Of a stretch of DNA of 25,117 nt, positions 8,358-16,897 are shown piece by piece. Position 1 is the stretch's first letter. Every line of letters starts with the position of its first letter. Where the stretch lies: contig JBBUEO010000023.1 of NCBI GenBank assembly GCA_038056915.1, forward strand, positions 1-25,117, in the 5' to 3' direction. Origin of the DNA: JBBUEO01 sp038056915 (GTDB taxonomy: Bacteria; Patescibacteriota; UBA1384; UBA12157; JAENIV01). The position numbers and the translations under genes were made by a program. The notes beneath the pieces were generated by a model. That model saw only the letters and a list, made by a program, of their open reading frames with translations. It searched no databases and had not been told where the DNA came from.

Positions 8358-9407
8358 ATGAGAGTTTTACATTTGCCAATTGTTATTTGCAACCAGCCCT
8401 GGGAAATTTCCCGGGCTTTAAGAAGAATTGGTGTTGAGGCAGATTATATGATCCTTGACGATAATGATGCTGGTTGGGTTATGCCGGGTCGGGCCGATTA
8501 TAATCTTAATGTCTATCATCGTTCTGGCAAAGATTATCCTTATAAAATATTATTTGACAAGCAGAGTTTTTTTCTTAAAGCACTTTTTAAATATGATGTT
8601 TTTCATTATCATTCAAATTATCCGATTTTCGATAACTTTTATGATTTGAAAATCTTAAAAAAATTGGGTAAAAAGATTGTCGTTTCTTATTGGGGTTGCG
8701 ATATCCGTTTAAGAAGTATCAATTCAAAATATCAATACAGCAGTTGCGATTTTTGTATTGTTTCCTGTCGAGAAAAAGAAAAAAACCGGCGCAAAAATAT
8801 TTTTGCCCGATATGCAAATTTAAAAATTGCTCACGGTCCGGAATTGTTGGAATACGCTCCACCAAAAAGTATGTTACTGCCCCTTTTCATTGATACTAAT
8901 TTTTGGCAGGCCTCATCGAATTTTCCCAAGAAAAAACAAGAAACTTTTAAGATTTTTCACTCTTTTGGAAATATGAAAGATCGTGGTGATATTAGGAGCA
9001 CAAAAGAGATCAGAAAAGCAGTTTCCCAGCTTAAAAAAGAAGGCAAAAAAATTGATTTTGTCTTTTATGATAAAGTGCCTAACCGCGAGTTAAAAAAATT
9101 TTACGAGCAAGTAGATATCGTTGTCACCCAGCTTAACTATGGCACCTATGGGTTAACTGCCCTCGAGGGTATGGCCTTGGAAAAACCAGTCATCGCCTAC
9201 ATCAGAGAAAAATACAAAAAATATTTCCCGGATTTGCCTATTATTGATGCAAATCCTGATAATATTTTAAAAGTTTTAAGAAGGGTGATTGAAGATAAAA
9301 ACAAATTAGCAGAAATTGGCAAAAAAAGTCGCCAGTTTGTTTGTCAATATCATGATTCAGAAATTTTAGCCAAAAAACTTTATCAAATGTACAAATCTTT
9401 GTATTAA
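8358..9407 (+). CDS. GT4-like glycosyltransferase
   Basis: A 349-residue soluble GT-B glycosyltransferase, first gene of the second operon. The N-terminal domain shows a short beta-strand, then YDVFHYHSNYPIF and the strand KIVVSYWGCDIR (about 106-117). Four cysteines follow or flank it (C114, C130, C133, C137), the last three as CDFCIVSC, which could bind metal. The C-terminal domain holds the donor site: YGTYGLTALEGMALEKPVIA, matching the E-x7-E pattern of retaining GT4 enzymes with the first Glu replaced by Gly or Tyr. It resembles the last gene of the window in overall plan (both have WHG/YG-LTA-E-MAL-PVI-YIR). Donor and acceptor are unknown. AGGGA lies 18 nt upstream of the ATG, too far for a good ribosome site. 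Confidence 0.85.
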   Translation: MRVLHLPIVICNQPWEISRALRRIGVEADYMILDDNDAGWVMPGRADYNLNVYHRSGKDYPYKILFDKQSFFLKALFKYDVFHYHSNYPIFDNFYDLKILKKLGKKIVVSYWGCDIRLRSINSKYQYSSCDFCIVSCREKEKNRRKNIFARYANLKIAHGPELLEYAPPKSMLLPLFIDTNFWQASSNFPKKKQETFKIFHSFGNMKDRGDIRSTKEIRKAVSQLKKEGKKIDFVFYDKVPNRELKKFYEQVDIVVTQLNYGTYGLTALEGMALEKPVIAYIREKYKKYFPDLPIIDANPDNILKVLRRVIEDKNKLAEIGKKSRQFVCQYHDSEILAKKLYQMYKSLY

Positions 9408-9415
9408 TATTTACC

Positions 9416-10870
9416 ATGAAAAAAAGTAAAGTTTGTATTTTAGTCAGCAATAATTTAAAAGCCGATCCCCGGGTTAGCCGCCAGCTGGAGACTATTCGTC
9501 AGCAAGATTTTCAAACCCTGGTTTTAGCTTGGGAAATTGCTCCCCAAAGTTATTTACCCCTGACAATTACTGATCAAGGTGATCAAAAAATTTATCAAGG
9601 GAGATTTACTATGGGATCATCAATTTACATTTTTAAAAATCTTAATCTCTGTTTGGCGATTTTCAATCTTCCTTTTCTTATTAAAGGGATAGCTTGGCTA
9701 TTGTTTATTTATCTACTTTATCCAATGAAACAAAAAGTAGTCAATTATCTTTATCCAATTAAACAAAAGTTGGTTAATTATCTTTATCCAATTAAACAAA
9801 AGGTGGTTGGCGAGAAGCAGTTCTTGAATCAAATTCAAAATCTGCCCCTTAATTCATCAAAAAAAAATATTAAGAATCACCGGACTTCTAAGCCCGGGAC
9901 TTTTCTTGACAATCTCGGTGGCAAACTCGCCGAATATAAATATTTATCCTTATATTATTGGAAAATCTTTAATTTTATGACTATTTATGGAACTAAATTT
10001 AAGCCCAAAATAGTATATGCCAATGATTTAGATACTTTATTGGCCGGTTACTGTATTAAGAAAAAAACCGGAGCAAAACTCGTTTATGATGCTCATGAAA
10101 TTTGGACAGAACAAGGTTTAGAAATACCAAAACCGTTTATTCTTTTTTTTAAAATGATAGAACAAATCCTCATCAAAAGAATTGATGCCTTTGTCACTGT
10201 CAATCAATCAATTATTAAGGAAATTAGCCGCCGCTATCATTATCAATTTAAAGTCCCGGCTGTGGTTATATACAATTGTCCTCTGTATCAAAAAAGCCGC
10301 TTTCGTCCATCTCAAAAAAAAATTAAGATTCTCTATCAAGGCCGCTATTCCCCTTATCGAGGTCTTGAGCAAACAATTGAATCTTTCCGTTGGCTTGACA
10401 AAAAATATAATTTCTATTTGCGGGGAGTTGGTGATGAGATGACCAGGATAAGACTTCAAAAATTAGTCCAAAAATTTCACCTCTCTTCAAGGGTCAAATT
10501 TCTGCCTCCAGTAGCACCTGATCAGTTGGTCAAAGAGGCCCGCTTTGCCGATATCGGTGTCGTCAGTTATCTTCCAGTCAATATTAATAATCGACTTTGT
10601 ACTCCCAATAAAATCTTTGAATATATGATGGCTGGTTTGGTTTTGGCTTGTTCGGATTTGCCAGAGCTACGAAAGATTGTCAAAAAATACCAAAATGGTG
10701 TTCTCTTTAATCCCGATAATCCTCAAAGCATTGCCCAGGCTCTAAATCTATTAGCTAAAGATCCTCGAAGGTTAAATCAAATGAAAAAAAATTCTCTCTT
10801 AGCTGCCCAAAAAATCAATTGGCAAAATGAGCAAAAAAAATTAATTAAACTTTATCAAAATTTACGATGA
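9416..10870 (+). CDS. GT4 family glycosyltransferase with tandem-repeat insertion
   Basis: A 484-residue GT-B glycosyltransferase. The N-terminal domain opens with ILVSNNLKADPRVSRQ, as in many GT4 enzymes. The strand IVYANDLDTLLAGY and the helix-strand KLVYDAHEIWTEQ lead into the hinge. The donor domain has KILYQGRYSPYRGLEQ, then LCTPNKIFEYMMAGLVLACSD, which carries the distal glutamate of the E-x7-E motif. Residues 101-133 are three 11-residue repeats beginning YP(M/I)KQK, placed just after a strongly hydrophobic stretch (about 75-100), so the N-domain probably docks on the membrane here. The protein is about 80-100 residues longer than a minimal GT4 because of this region. It overlaps the next gene by ATGA. 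Confidence 0.88.
   Translation: MKKSKVCILVSNNLKADPRVSRQLETIRQQDFQTLVLAWEIAPQSYLPLTITDQGDQKIYQGRFTMGSSIYIFKNLNLCLAIFNLPFLIKGIAWLLFIYLLYPMKQKVVNYLYPIKQKLVNYLYPIKQKVVGEKQFLNQIQNLPLNSSKKNIKNHRTSKPGTFLDNLGGKLAEYKYLSLYYWKIFNFMTIYGTKFKPKIVYANDLDTLLAGYCIKKKTGAKLVYDAHEIWTEQGLEIPKPFILFFKMIEQILIKRIDAFVTVNQSIIKEISRRYHYQFKVPAVVIYNCPLYQKSRFRPSQKKIKILYQGRYSPYRGLEQTIESFRWLDKKYNFYLRGVGDEMTRIRLQKLVQKFHLSSRVKFLPPVAPDQLVKEARFADIGVVSYLPVNINNRLCTPNKIFEYMMAGLVLACSDLPELRKIVKKYQNGVLFNPDNPQSIAQALNLLAKDPRRLNQMKKNSLLAAQKINWQNEQKKLIKLYQNLR
9716..9814 (+). repeat. three 33-bp tandem repeats inside a glycosyltransferase gene
   Basis: Units begin with CTTTATCCAAT at 9716, 9749 and 9782, a period of exactly 33 bp. Each continues AAACAAAA and then a G/T-rich tail. 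Units 1 and 2 are nearly identical; unit 3 diverges over its last ~6 bp. Because 33 is a multiple of 3, copy-number change would keep the frame and add or remove 11 residues (YP-I-KQK-hydrophobic-NYL). Confidence 0.92.
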
Positions 10871-11994
10871 TTAAAGATCGAGACATTATTTGTCTGAGTT
10901 TTTCTGATTGGAGAAGAGAACTTGTTTCCAATCGCTATCATATCCTAACAAGGTATGCTAAAAATAATCGAGTTTTTTTATTTGAAAGACCAATTTATTT
11001 AGGCGATTGGCACCGTTGGCAATTTATTTTTAAACCAGTCCGATTTGAAGAAAATATTTATATGATTGCTCCTCTTGGCATTGGGATTGATAATCGAGTC
11101 TATGACCGTTATCTTTCAGAGGCGATGGCTTATTTTGGGATTCAAAAGCCAATTTTTTGGTTTTATAATTTTTACCTCTCTCGGCTAATTGACTTTTTCC
11201 AACCGACTTTAAGCTGTTATCATTGTACCGAAGATTATTACAATTTAACTTACATCACCAGTCAAAAAGAAAGTATTGAGCCAGCCCGTCAATTGATTAA
11301 ACAGGAAGAGGGAAAACTCTTAAAAAAAGTTGATATAGTCTTTGCCGTTTCCCGATATTTAAAAGAAAAACATCAAAAAATCAATCCCCAATGCTATCTA
11401 ACAGAAAATGCTGTTAATTACCAATCCTATCAGCGAGCCCAAAAAAAATCTCATAAAATCTTTGGTCAGAGACTAGTCTTAGGTTATTGCGGCAATCTTT
11501 CATCAAAAGTCAATTTTCAACTTCTTTATCAGTTGGCGAAAGATTTGTCTGAATGTTATTTAGTTCTGGCCGGTCCTATTGTTGTTAAAAATACCCGTCT
11601 TGAGAAACTAAAGAAATTAACTAATGTCAAATTTATGGGTAACCGGCCATTTTCCGATTTACCGTTCTTGATTGGCGAATTCGATGTTTGTCTGATTCCT
11701 TACATTCAAGATCAATGGTTTGTCAGAACCGCTCAACCCTTGAAGCTTTTTGAGTATTTAGCCAGCGGTAAACCGATTGTTTCAACCAGAATGGATTGTT
11801 TAAAAAAACTTCAAGATGTTGTCTATCAATCTAATAGTGAGGCGGAATTCATCGCCAAGACAAAGATCGCCCTCAAAGAAAAAAATCCCGAATTAAGAAA
11901 AAAGAGAATCTTGCTCGCCAAGAATAATACCTGGGATCAGCGCTTCGCATTTATTAATCAGAAAATGGAAGATTTTATAAATAATAATGAGTAA
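10867..11994 (+). CDS. TuaH-like glycosyltransferase (GT4-like)
   Basis: A 375-residue GT-B protein resembling the teichuronic acid glycosyltransferase TuaH group. It has an N-terminal RRELVSNRYHILTRYAKNNR segment (family form: arginine-rich start, 'house-keeping' Q/N-HL), then VFLFERPI, then CYHCTEDYYNL, then a KKVDIVFAVSRYLKEK strand-helix. The donor domain shows LGYCGNLSSKVNFQLL, the FMGNRPFSDLPFLIGEFDVCLIPY segment, and PLKLFEYLASGKPIVSTR, the distal Glu-containing donor-binding motif. No membrane helix is predicted by eye. It overlaps the preceding glycosyltransferase by 4 nt and the following gene by 8 nt. The sugar transferred is unknown. Confidence 0.85.
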   Translation: MIKDRDIICLSFSDWRRELVSNRYHILTRYAKNNRVFLFERPIYLGDWHRWQFIFKPVRFEENIYMIAPLGIGIDNRVYDRYLSEAMAYFGIQKPIFWFYNFYLSRLIDFFQPTLSCYHCTEDYYNLTYITSQKESIEPARQLIKQEEGKLLKKVDIVFAVSRYLKEKHQKINPQCYLTENAVNYQSYQRAQKKSHKIFGQRLVLGYCGNLSSKVNFQLLYQLAKDLSECYLVLAGPIVVKNTRLEKLKKLTNVKFMGNRPFSDLPFLIGEFDVCLIPYIQDQWFVRTAQPLKLFEYLASGKPIVSTRMDCLKKLQDVVYQSNSEAEFIAKTKIALKEKNPELRKKRILLAKNNTWDQRFAFINQKMEDFINNNE

Positions 11995-14527
11995 ATTTTC
12001 TTTGATTTATTATAATAGCCATAATAGCCAAATTTTTTCTGATGAGAAAAAAAGAGTAATCAAGGAAGCCCAAAAGATTTTAAATCACAATTTTAAAATA
12101 CTCTCAAAAAATATCCACTTTGGCAAGAAAATTAATTGGCACAGCAATTTTGCAGGCAAAAATTGGCCGATAGAACCATATGAGAAATTTCGCACCCAAA
12201 ACTACGATTTCGATTCTAAAAAATATCTTGGTGACATTAAACTCCCCTGGGAACTAAATAAACATCTCTACCTGCAGGACTTAGCTAAGGCCTATTTAAA
12301 TACTCGAGATGAAAAATATTCTCGAGAGTTTGTAAGTCAAATTGAGGACTGGCTTCAAGAAAATCCCTATATGGTCGGTGTCAATTGGACAGAAGGCTTA
12401 ATTGCTTCTCATCGAGCGATTTCATGGGTAATTGCTTTAAGTAGCTTTGTTAGTTCGTCGAATATAACCAAGCAATTTTTAAAATCTATCTATTGGTCTT
12501 TATTCCAACATACTCTATTTATTGAAAAAACTTATGAATTTGATTTAAAAGCAAGTAATCATCTTCTGGGAGAACTCTGCGCTCAGATTGTTTTATCAAT
12601 CTTTTTCTCAGAATTTAAAGATTCCCATAAAAGAATGGCCGAGGCGATTAAATATTTAGAAAAGGAACTTAATTTACAGGTCTATAAAGATGGGGTTGAC
12701 TATGAGCAATCAACTAGCTATCAAAGGGTTATTTTAGAATTTTTATATTTACCTTTGATTTTAGCCAAGCGGGAAGAACTTGTTCTGCCAAAGAAAGTTT
12801 GGAAAGTTGCCGAAAAAATGACAGAATTTATGATGCATATGACCCAGCCAAATGGTTCTATACAGCCAATTTCCGATGCAGATGGCGCCCGAGTTTTTAT
12901 TTTGGGAAATGATATTAATGATTTCCGACCCCATTTAAATTTAGCTGCCTGGTTATTTAATCGTGGTGATTTCAAATTTGTTGGACAAAATCATTTCTCT
13001 GAAGTAATTTGGTTTATGAAGCCGGAAGAAATAGAAAAATTACAGAAGATTAAAGCCTTCCCGCCAAAGCAGACCTCGGTTGCCTTCACCGAAGGTGGTT
13101 ATTGGGTCAGTCGTCAAGGTTGGTCTAAAGACTCTTTATGGCTATTTTTTGATTGTGGTCATATTGGGATGGGGCAATGGCTTAAGGATATATCTGTCGG
13201 AGTCCATGGCCACTCAGATACATTAAATTTTGGCTTGAGTCTCGGCCAAGAGACCTTTTTAACTGACAAGGGCTCCTATTGTTATACAACTGAAAAACCT
13301 TTCCATCAGTATTTTCGAAGTTCAAGAGCTCATAATCTTCCGATTGTTGATGGTCAAGATGAAAATTTGATCGATCAGCGTCCCTGGCATATTCGTCAGC
13401 TTGCTGAACCCAAAAATACTTTCTCTTTTTTTAGTCGAGATTATGATTATTTAAAAGGTCAGCATACTGGATATCGAAGATTGGCAAAACCCGTTCTCTG
13501 CCAGCGGGAAATCCTTTTTCTTAAGAAAAAGGATTTTTTGATTTTAAAAGATACTTTTCGTGGTTTGGGGAAACATCAGATTAGCCAATTTTTCCATTTC
13601 TTGCCAGAAATAGAAATCAAGCCAGGAACCGAGTTCATTCAAACGATAAGTAAAAATCAAACATTGGTTATTCAGCCTCTTTTTGAAAATGATATTGAAA
13701 TTATCAAGGGTCAAACTCATCCTCCTGAAGGTTGGTATGCTCCTAATTTTGGTAAGAAGTTGCCTGCGCCAGTAGTCAAAATAAATTTTAAAATTGAAGC
13801 CCCCCAATCTTGTTATTATTTAATTTCTCGGGGTAAACAAGAGATAAATAAAGAAAAAATCATTAAAATTTTTGAAGAAATAACGAATAAGGTTAAAAGA
13901 CCAAAAATAGTCATGGTTGATAGACAAGAGGAGTCAGCGAAAAAAATTCAAAAGAAAGCTCAGAAGCTTTCTCAAGATGGTTTTCAGGTAGCCTATCTTA
14001 AAATTAGTGATTATATTGATCAATCATTTTCAATAAAAAAAATTTACCGCCTAATTAAAGCAAGGAATAAAAGTCAAATTACTAATCTTTATTTCAATCT
14101 TTATGCTAAGAATCGAATCTTAGCTCATCTTTTAAATATCATAGGCAAATTGAAAAAAATTATTTCAAGAAGCCCCAATCCTCCTCGGAATATCTCGACA
14201 GAAAAAGATTGGCAAAGACCAGCCCTCCCTGTGATTGATAAGAATTGGAATTTAATTAATTATTATTTCTTTAATCAGCAAATTTTAAGAGAACTTAAGT
14301 CATTTGAACCAGACCTTATCCTTCTTTTTGGATATGAGGCTTTGTTGGCCAGCTGTTTGACTCAAAACTATTGTCAAGCTAAAATTATTATTGCCCCTGG
14401 TAATCATTTGTTTAAGTTTAAGAAATCGTTTTTTTTAAAAAATTATCTTAAAATTTTATTAAAACAAGTTGATATTCATTTGAAAAAAAATGACGACTTA
14501 AAAAAATTTTATCAAAAATATCCATAA
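11987..14527 (+). CDS. heparinase II/III-family protein fused to a half glycosyltransferase domain
   Basis: An 846-residue protein. Residues 1 to about 370 are an alpha-helical toroid like the heparinase II/III N-terminal domain, with NWPIEPYEKF, WELNKHLYLQDLAKAYLNT and NPYMVGVNWTEGLIASHRAISW. Residues about 370-625 are the beta-rich heparinase II/III C-terminal domain, with GYWVSRQGW, VHGHSDTLNFGLSLG (near 400-415) and DKGSY...RSSRAHNLPIVDGQDE. Residues about 635-846 look like the N-terminal Rossmann half of a GT-B glycosyltransferase: KIVMVDRQEESA, then FEPDLILLFGYEALLASCL. It stops before any donor-binding domain. No signal peptide is visible, so it is predicted cytoplasmic. Heparinase-like proteins are frequent in glycan loci, where their function is unclear; known relatives cleave uronate polymers. 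The C-terminal half-domain is unexplained. Confidence 0.8.
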   Translation: MSKFSLIYYNSHNSQIFSDEKKRVIKEAQKILNHNFKILSKNIHFGKKINWHSNFAGKNWPIEPYEKFRTQNYDFDSKKYLGDIKLPWELNKHLYLQDLAKAYLNTRDEKYSREFVSQIEDWLQENPYMVGVNWTEGLIASHRAISWVIALSSFVSSSNITKQFLKSIYWSLFQHTLFIEKTYEFDLKASNHLLGELCAQIVLSIFFSEFKDSHKRMAEAIKYLEKELNLQVYKDGVDYEQSTSYQRVILEFLYLPLILAKREELVLPKKVWKVAEKMTEFMMHMTQPNGSIQPISDADGARVFILGNDINDFRPHLNLAAWLFNRGDFKFVGQNHFSEVIWFMKPEEIEKLQKIKAFPPKQTSVAFTEGGYWVSRQGWSKDSLWLFFDCGHIGMGQWLKDISVGVHGHSDTLNFGLSLGQETFLTDKGSYCYTTEKPFHQYFRSSRAHNLPIVDGQDENLIDQRPWHIRQLAEPKNTFSFFSRDYDYLKGQHTGYRRLAKPVLCQREILFLKKKDFLILKDTFRGLGKHQISQFFHFLPEIEIKPGTEFIQTISKNQTLVIQPLFENDIEIIKGQTHPPEGWYAPNFGKKLPAPVVKINFKIEAPQSCYYLISRGKQEINKEKIIKIFEEITNKVKRPKIVMVDRQEESAKKIQKKAQKLSQDGFQVAYLKISDYIDQSFSIKKIYRLIKARNKSQITNLYFNLYAKNRILAHLLNIIGKLKKIISRSPNPPRNISTEKDWQRPALPVIDKNWNLINYYFFNQQILRELKSFEPDLILLFGYEALLASCLTQNYCQAKIIIAPGNHLFKFKKSFFLKNYLKILLKQVDIHLKKNDDLKKFYQKYP

Positions 14528-14537
14528 AAGAATTCTA

Positions 14538-15674
14538 ATGAGTAAATTTCAGGTTCTAAATAAAATTCATCAAGCATCAAGTTTAACTATAAAGAAGGCT
14601 AAAAATAATGTATTTGCCTACACCGGCAAAGCAGATTGGCCCTCAACTATTTATCTTTCCATCAATAGCATTTGTAATTCCCGCTGTAAGATGTGTGATG
14701 TCGGTCAGGGAATCCGTTCATCTCAATTTTTTCGCAACCTAAGAATCAATGGCGATAACCCTGTCGAACTTAAGCTTTCGCGTTTAAAAAAATTGGTTGA
14801 CGAGGTCAAATTTTTTAAGCCGCTTATTTCGGTGATTTCAACCGAACCATTGCTTTATAAAGATCTTTTCAAATTTGCTCGCTATTCTCGGAAAAATGGT
14901 TTAGAATTTTCAATTACCACCAATGGTATCCTTTTAGAAAAATTTGCTAATGATTTTGTCAATAACGATGTCAATTTTCTTTGGGTTTCCATTGACGGAC
15001 CACCAAAAATCCATAATTTTATTCGGGGAATCCCCGGAATTTATCAAAAAGCTACCACTGGCGTTCAAAAAATCCAAAAATTAAAGCAAAAACTCAATAA
15101 AGCCAATCCAAAAATTGGCATTAACTTTACCATCTCAAACTATAACTACAGTAAGATTGTTGAATTTATGGATGCAATAATGCCGCTTAAGCCCGACACA
15201 ATCTCAATTTCCCATTACAATTACGTTACTTTAGAAATGGCGGCTGAGCATAATCAAAAATATGGCCATATTTGTCGGGCAACGCCCTCATGCGTCTCGG
15301 CAGTCGATTTAAAAAAAATCCAGCCAAAAATCCTTCTAAAACAGCTTCAGGAAGCAAAGATTAAATATGCCCAGAAAGTCAATCTGGGGTTTGCTCCAGA
15401 TTTAACAACTCAAAAACAAATTTTTGATTTTTATAACAATTCTCACGTAATTGTCGCTAAAAAAGCCTGCCGGGCGCCTTGGGAAATCGCCCAGATTTTA
15501 GCTAATGGCGATTTCACCATCTCCACCCGCTGTTTTAATATGAGCTTGGGTAATATTAACAGGCAGACATTTAAAGAAGCCTGGAATTCTCAAGAATTTA
15601 GAGAATTTCGCCGAATAATCAATCAGCATAAAATGTTTGTTCCGGCTTGCACCCGCTGTTGTGCGGTCTTATAA
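14538..15674 (+). CDS. radical SAM protein with SPASM/twitch-like C-terminal cluster domain
   Basis: A 378-residue protein with the radical SAM 4Fe-4S motif CNSRCKMC at Cys46, Cys50, Cys53. It is followed by ISVISTEPLL (the GGEP-like loop, here STEP) and FSITTNGILL and LWVSIDGPPKIHN, all typical strands of the TIM-barrel. A C-terminal region has Cys311, Cys332, Cys371 and Cys374/375, with the signature LGNI-x5-FKEAWNSQEFREFR before the last cysteines. This is the SPASM/twitch pattern that holds an auxiliary cluster. Such proteins in glycan loci catalyse sugar oxidations, epimerisations or dehydrations, or mature peptides; no peptide substrate gene is visible here, so a sugar substrate is inferred. 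It starts 10 nt after the preceding stop and its TAA overlaps the next ATG by 1 nt. Confidence 0.88.
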   Translation: MSKFQVLNKIHQASSLTIKKAKNNVFAYTGKADWPSTIYLSINSICNSRCKMCDVGQGIRSSQFFRNLRINGDNPVELKLSRLKKLVDEVKFFKPLISVISTEPLLYKDLFKFARYSRKNGLEFSITTNGILLEKFANDFVNNDVNFLWVSIDGPPKIHNFIRGIPGIYQKATTGVQKIQKLKQKLNKANPKIGINFTISNYNYSKIVEFMDAIMPLKPDTISISHYNYVTLEMAAEHNQKYGHICRATPSCVSAVDLKKIQPKILLKQLQEAKIKYAQKVNLGFAPDLTTQKQIFDFYNNSHVIVAKKACRAPWEIAQILANGDFTISTRCFNMSLGNINRQTFKEAWNSQEFREFRRIINQHKMFVPACTRCCAVL

Positions 15675-16891
15675 TGCGATATACGAATATTTTTTTTATT
15701 CCTTCTTGGTACCCGTCGAAATTCAAGCCAGCCGCCGGTTATTTTATCAAAGAACAGGCCATTGCTTTAGGCAAATACTGTCCCTCTTGCCGGCTGGCAA
15801 TCAGTCTTTGGGGCGATCAGGATACCAAGATTAGTTTTGAAAAGCCAAAAGAGGTTTTCCCTCATTGGCTTAATTTTTTATTAGCCAAACCCTATCAAAA
15901 AAAATTATCCCTTAATGTTTGGGAGATTTGCCAGCCAGCCCTAGAATGGAGTCCAAGAATTTTCAAGGGAAATATTAAAGCAATCATTCGAGTAAACCGG
16001 CAAAATTTTTTTCAAGCTCAAAAAAAAATTGGCAAAATCAATCTAATCCATGCCCATATTAGTTTTCCTGCCGGCTACGTGGCAATGAAATTAGCTCAAG
16101 ACTATCAGATTCCTTATATAATTACCGAACATTATGGGCCTTTTCCCCAGGCGCCCTTTGATCAAACAAAGTATTTTAATTTGATTAAAGAACCGCTTAA
16201 AAATGCTAATAATATCATTGTTGTCAGTCCGGTTTTAAAAAAAACCATCTCAAAATTAAATGTTAAAAAAATTGCTGTTATTGGCAATCAAGTAGATGAA
16301 GATTTTTTTGTCCTTAGGAAAAATCCAAAAACTGAATTTTTTAGATATTTTACCGCTGCTGATATTACCCCAACTAAAGGGATTGCTGATCTAATCGAGG
16401 CAATTAGAATTGTAGTCAACCATAATCGACAACTTGAATTTCGCATTGCCGGAGAAGGAAAATTTCTGGGATATTATCAAAAGATTACTTACGATCTTCA
16501 AAAAAATGGACATTTAAAATGGTTGGGATTTTTGTCAAGAGATGAACTTCGGCGTCAATTACAAAACAGCCAGGTTTTTATTTCGCCTTCGCATCATGAA
16601 TCTTTTGGCTTGGCAATTGTTGAGGCTTTGTTTTGCGGCCGGCCAGTAATCGCCACCCGTTCTGGTGGACCAGAAAGTTATTTAAACACTCGTAATAGCA
16701 TTTTAATTGACATTGGTAATATCAAGCAATTAGCCAGAGCAATATTATCAATAAAAAATCATTATCAAGATTATCATTCCTCTTTAATCAGAAAAGAGGC
16801 TGTTACTAAATTTAGTTCGAAAATAGTTGCTAAACAAGTTTTGAGTTTATATTATCAGACTATTAAAGGATCTTTAAAGCGGGAGAATTAA
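15674..16891 (+). CDS. GT4 family glycosyltransferase
   Basis: A 405-residue canonical GT4 enzyme. The N-domain begins IFFIPSWYPSKFKPAAGYF, the hallmark loop for this group (SWYPs-x-GxF). It continues INLIHAHISFPAGYVAMKLA and PYIITEHYGPF. The donor domain has TPTKGIADLIEAI, FRIAGEGKF and SPSHHESFGLAIVEALFCGRPVIATRSGGPE, with both glutamates of the E-x7-E motif (ESFGLAIVE). ATG 15674 is preferred because it overlaps the previous stop as TAATG and begins the first beta-strand. A longer frame from TTG 15647 would overlap the radical SAM gene by 28 nt with a cysteine-rich start that is that gene's tail read in another frame. Six nucleotides separate it from the next gene. Confidence 0.92.
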   Translation: MRYTNIFFIPSWYPSKFKPAAGYFIKEQAIALGKYCPSCRLAISLWGDQDTKISFEKPKEVFPHWLNFLLAKPYQKKLSLNVWEICQPALEWSPRIFKGNIKAIIRVNRQNFFQAQKKIGKINLIHAHISFPAGYVAMKLAQDYQIPYIITEHYGPFPQAPFDQTKYFNLIKEPLKNANNIIVVSPVLKKTISKLNVKKIAVIGNQVDEDFFVLRKNPKTEFFRYFTAADITPTKGIADLIEAIRIVVNHNRQLEFRIAGEGKFLGYYQKITYDLQKNGHLKWLGFLSRDELRRQLQNSQVFISPSHHESFGLAIVEALFCGRPVIATRSGGPESYLNTRNSILIDIGNIKQLARAILSIKNHYQDYHSSLIRKEAVTKFSSKIVAKQVLSLYYQTIKGSLKREN

Positions 16892-16897
16892 TTTAAT

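Noticed and set aside
12275..12284. CCTGCAGG palindrome in the heparinase-like gene, as a third member of the CCTGC/GCAGG family
   Set aside because: It encodes a normal part of the helical domain (LYLQDLA) with no loop or insertion; an 8-bp palindrome can occur by chance.
11987..14550. Shared start sequence ATGAGTAAATTT at 11987 and 14538, considered as a duplicated gene start
   Set aside because: Similarity ends after about 12 bp and the proteins are unrelated.
15637..15834. Open frames across the radical SAM end and the glycosyltransferase start (including TTG 15647)
   Set aside because: They are other-frame readings of the Cys-rich tail and the next gene; ATG 15674 gives the correct first strand.
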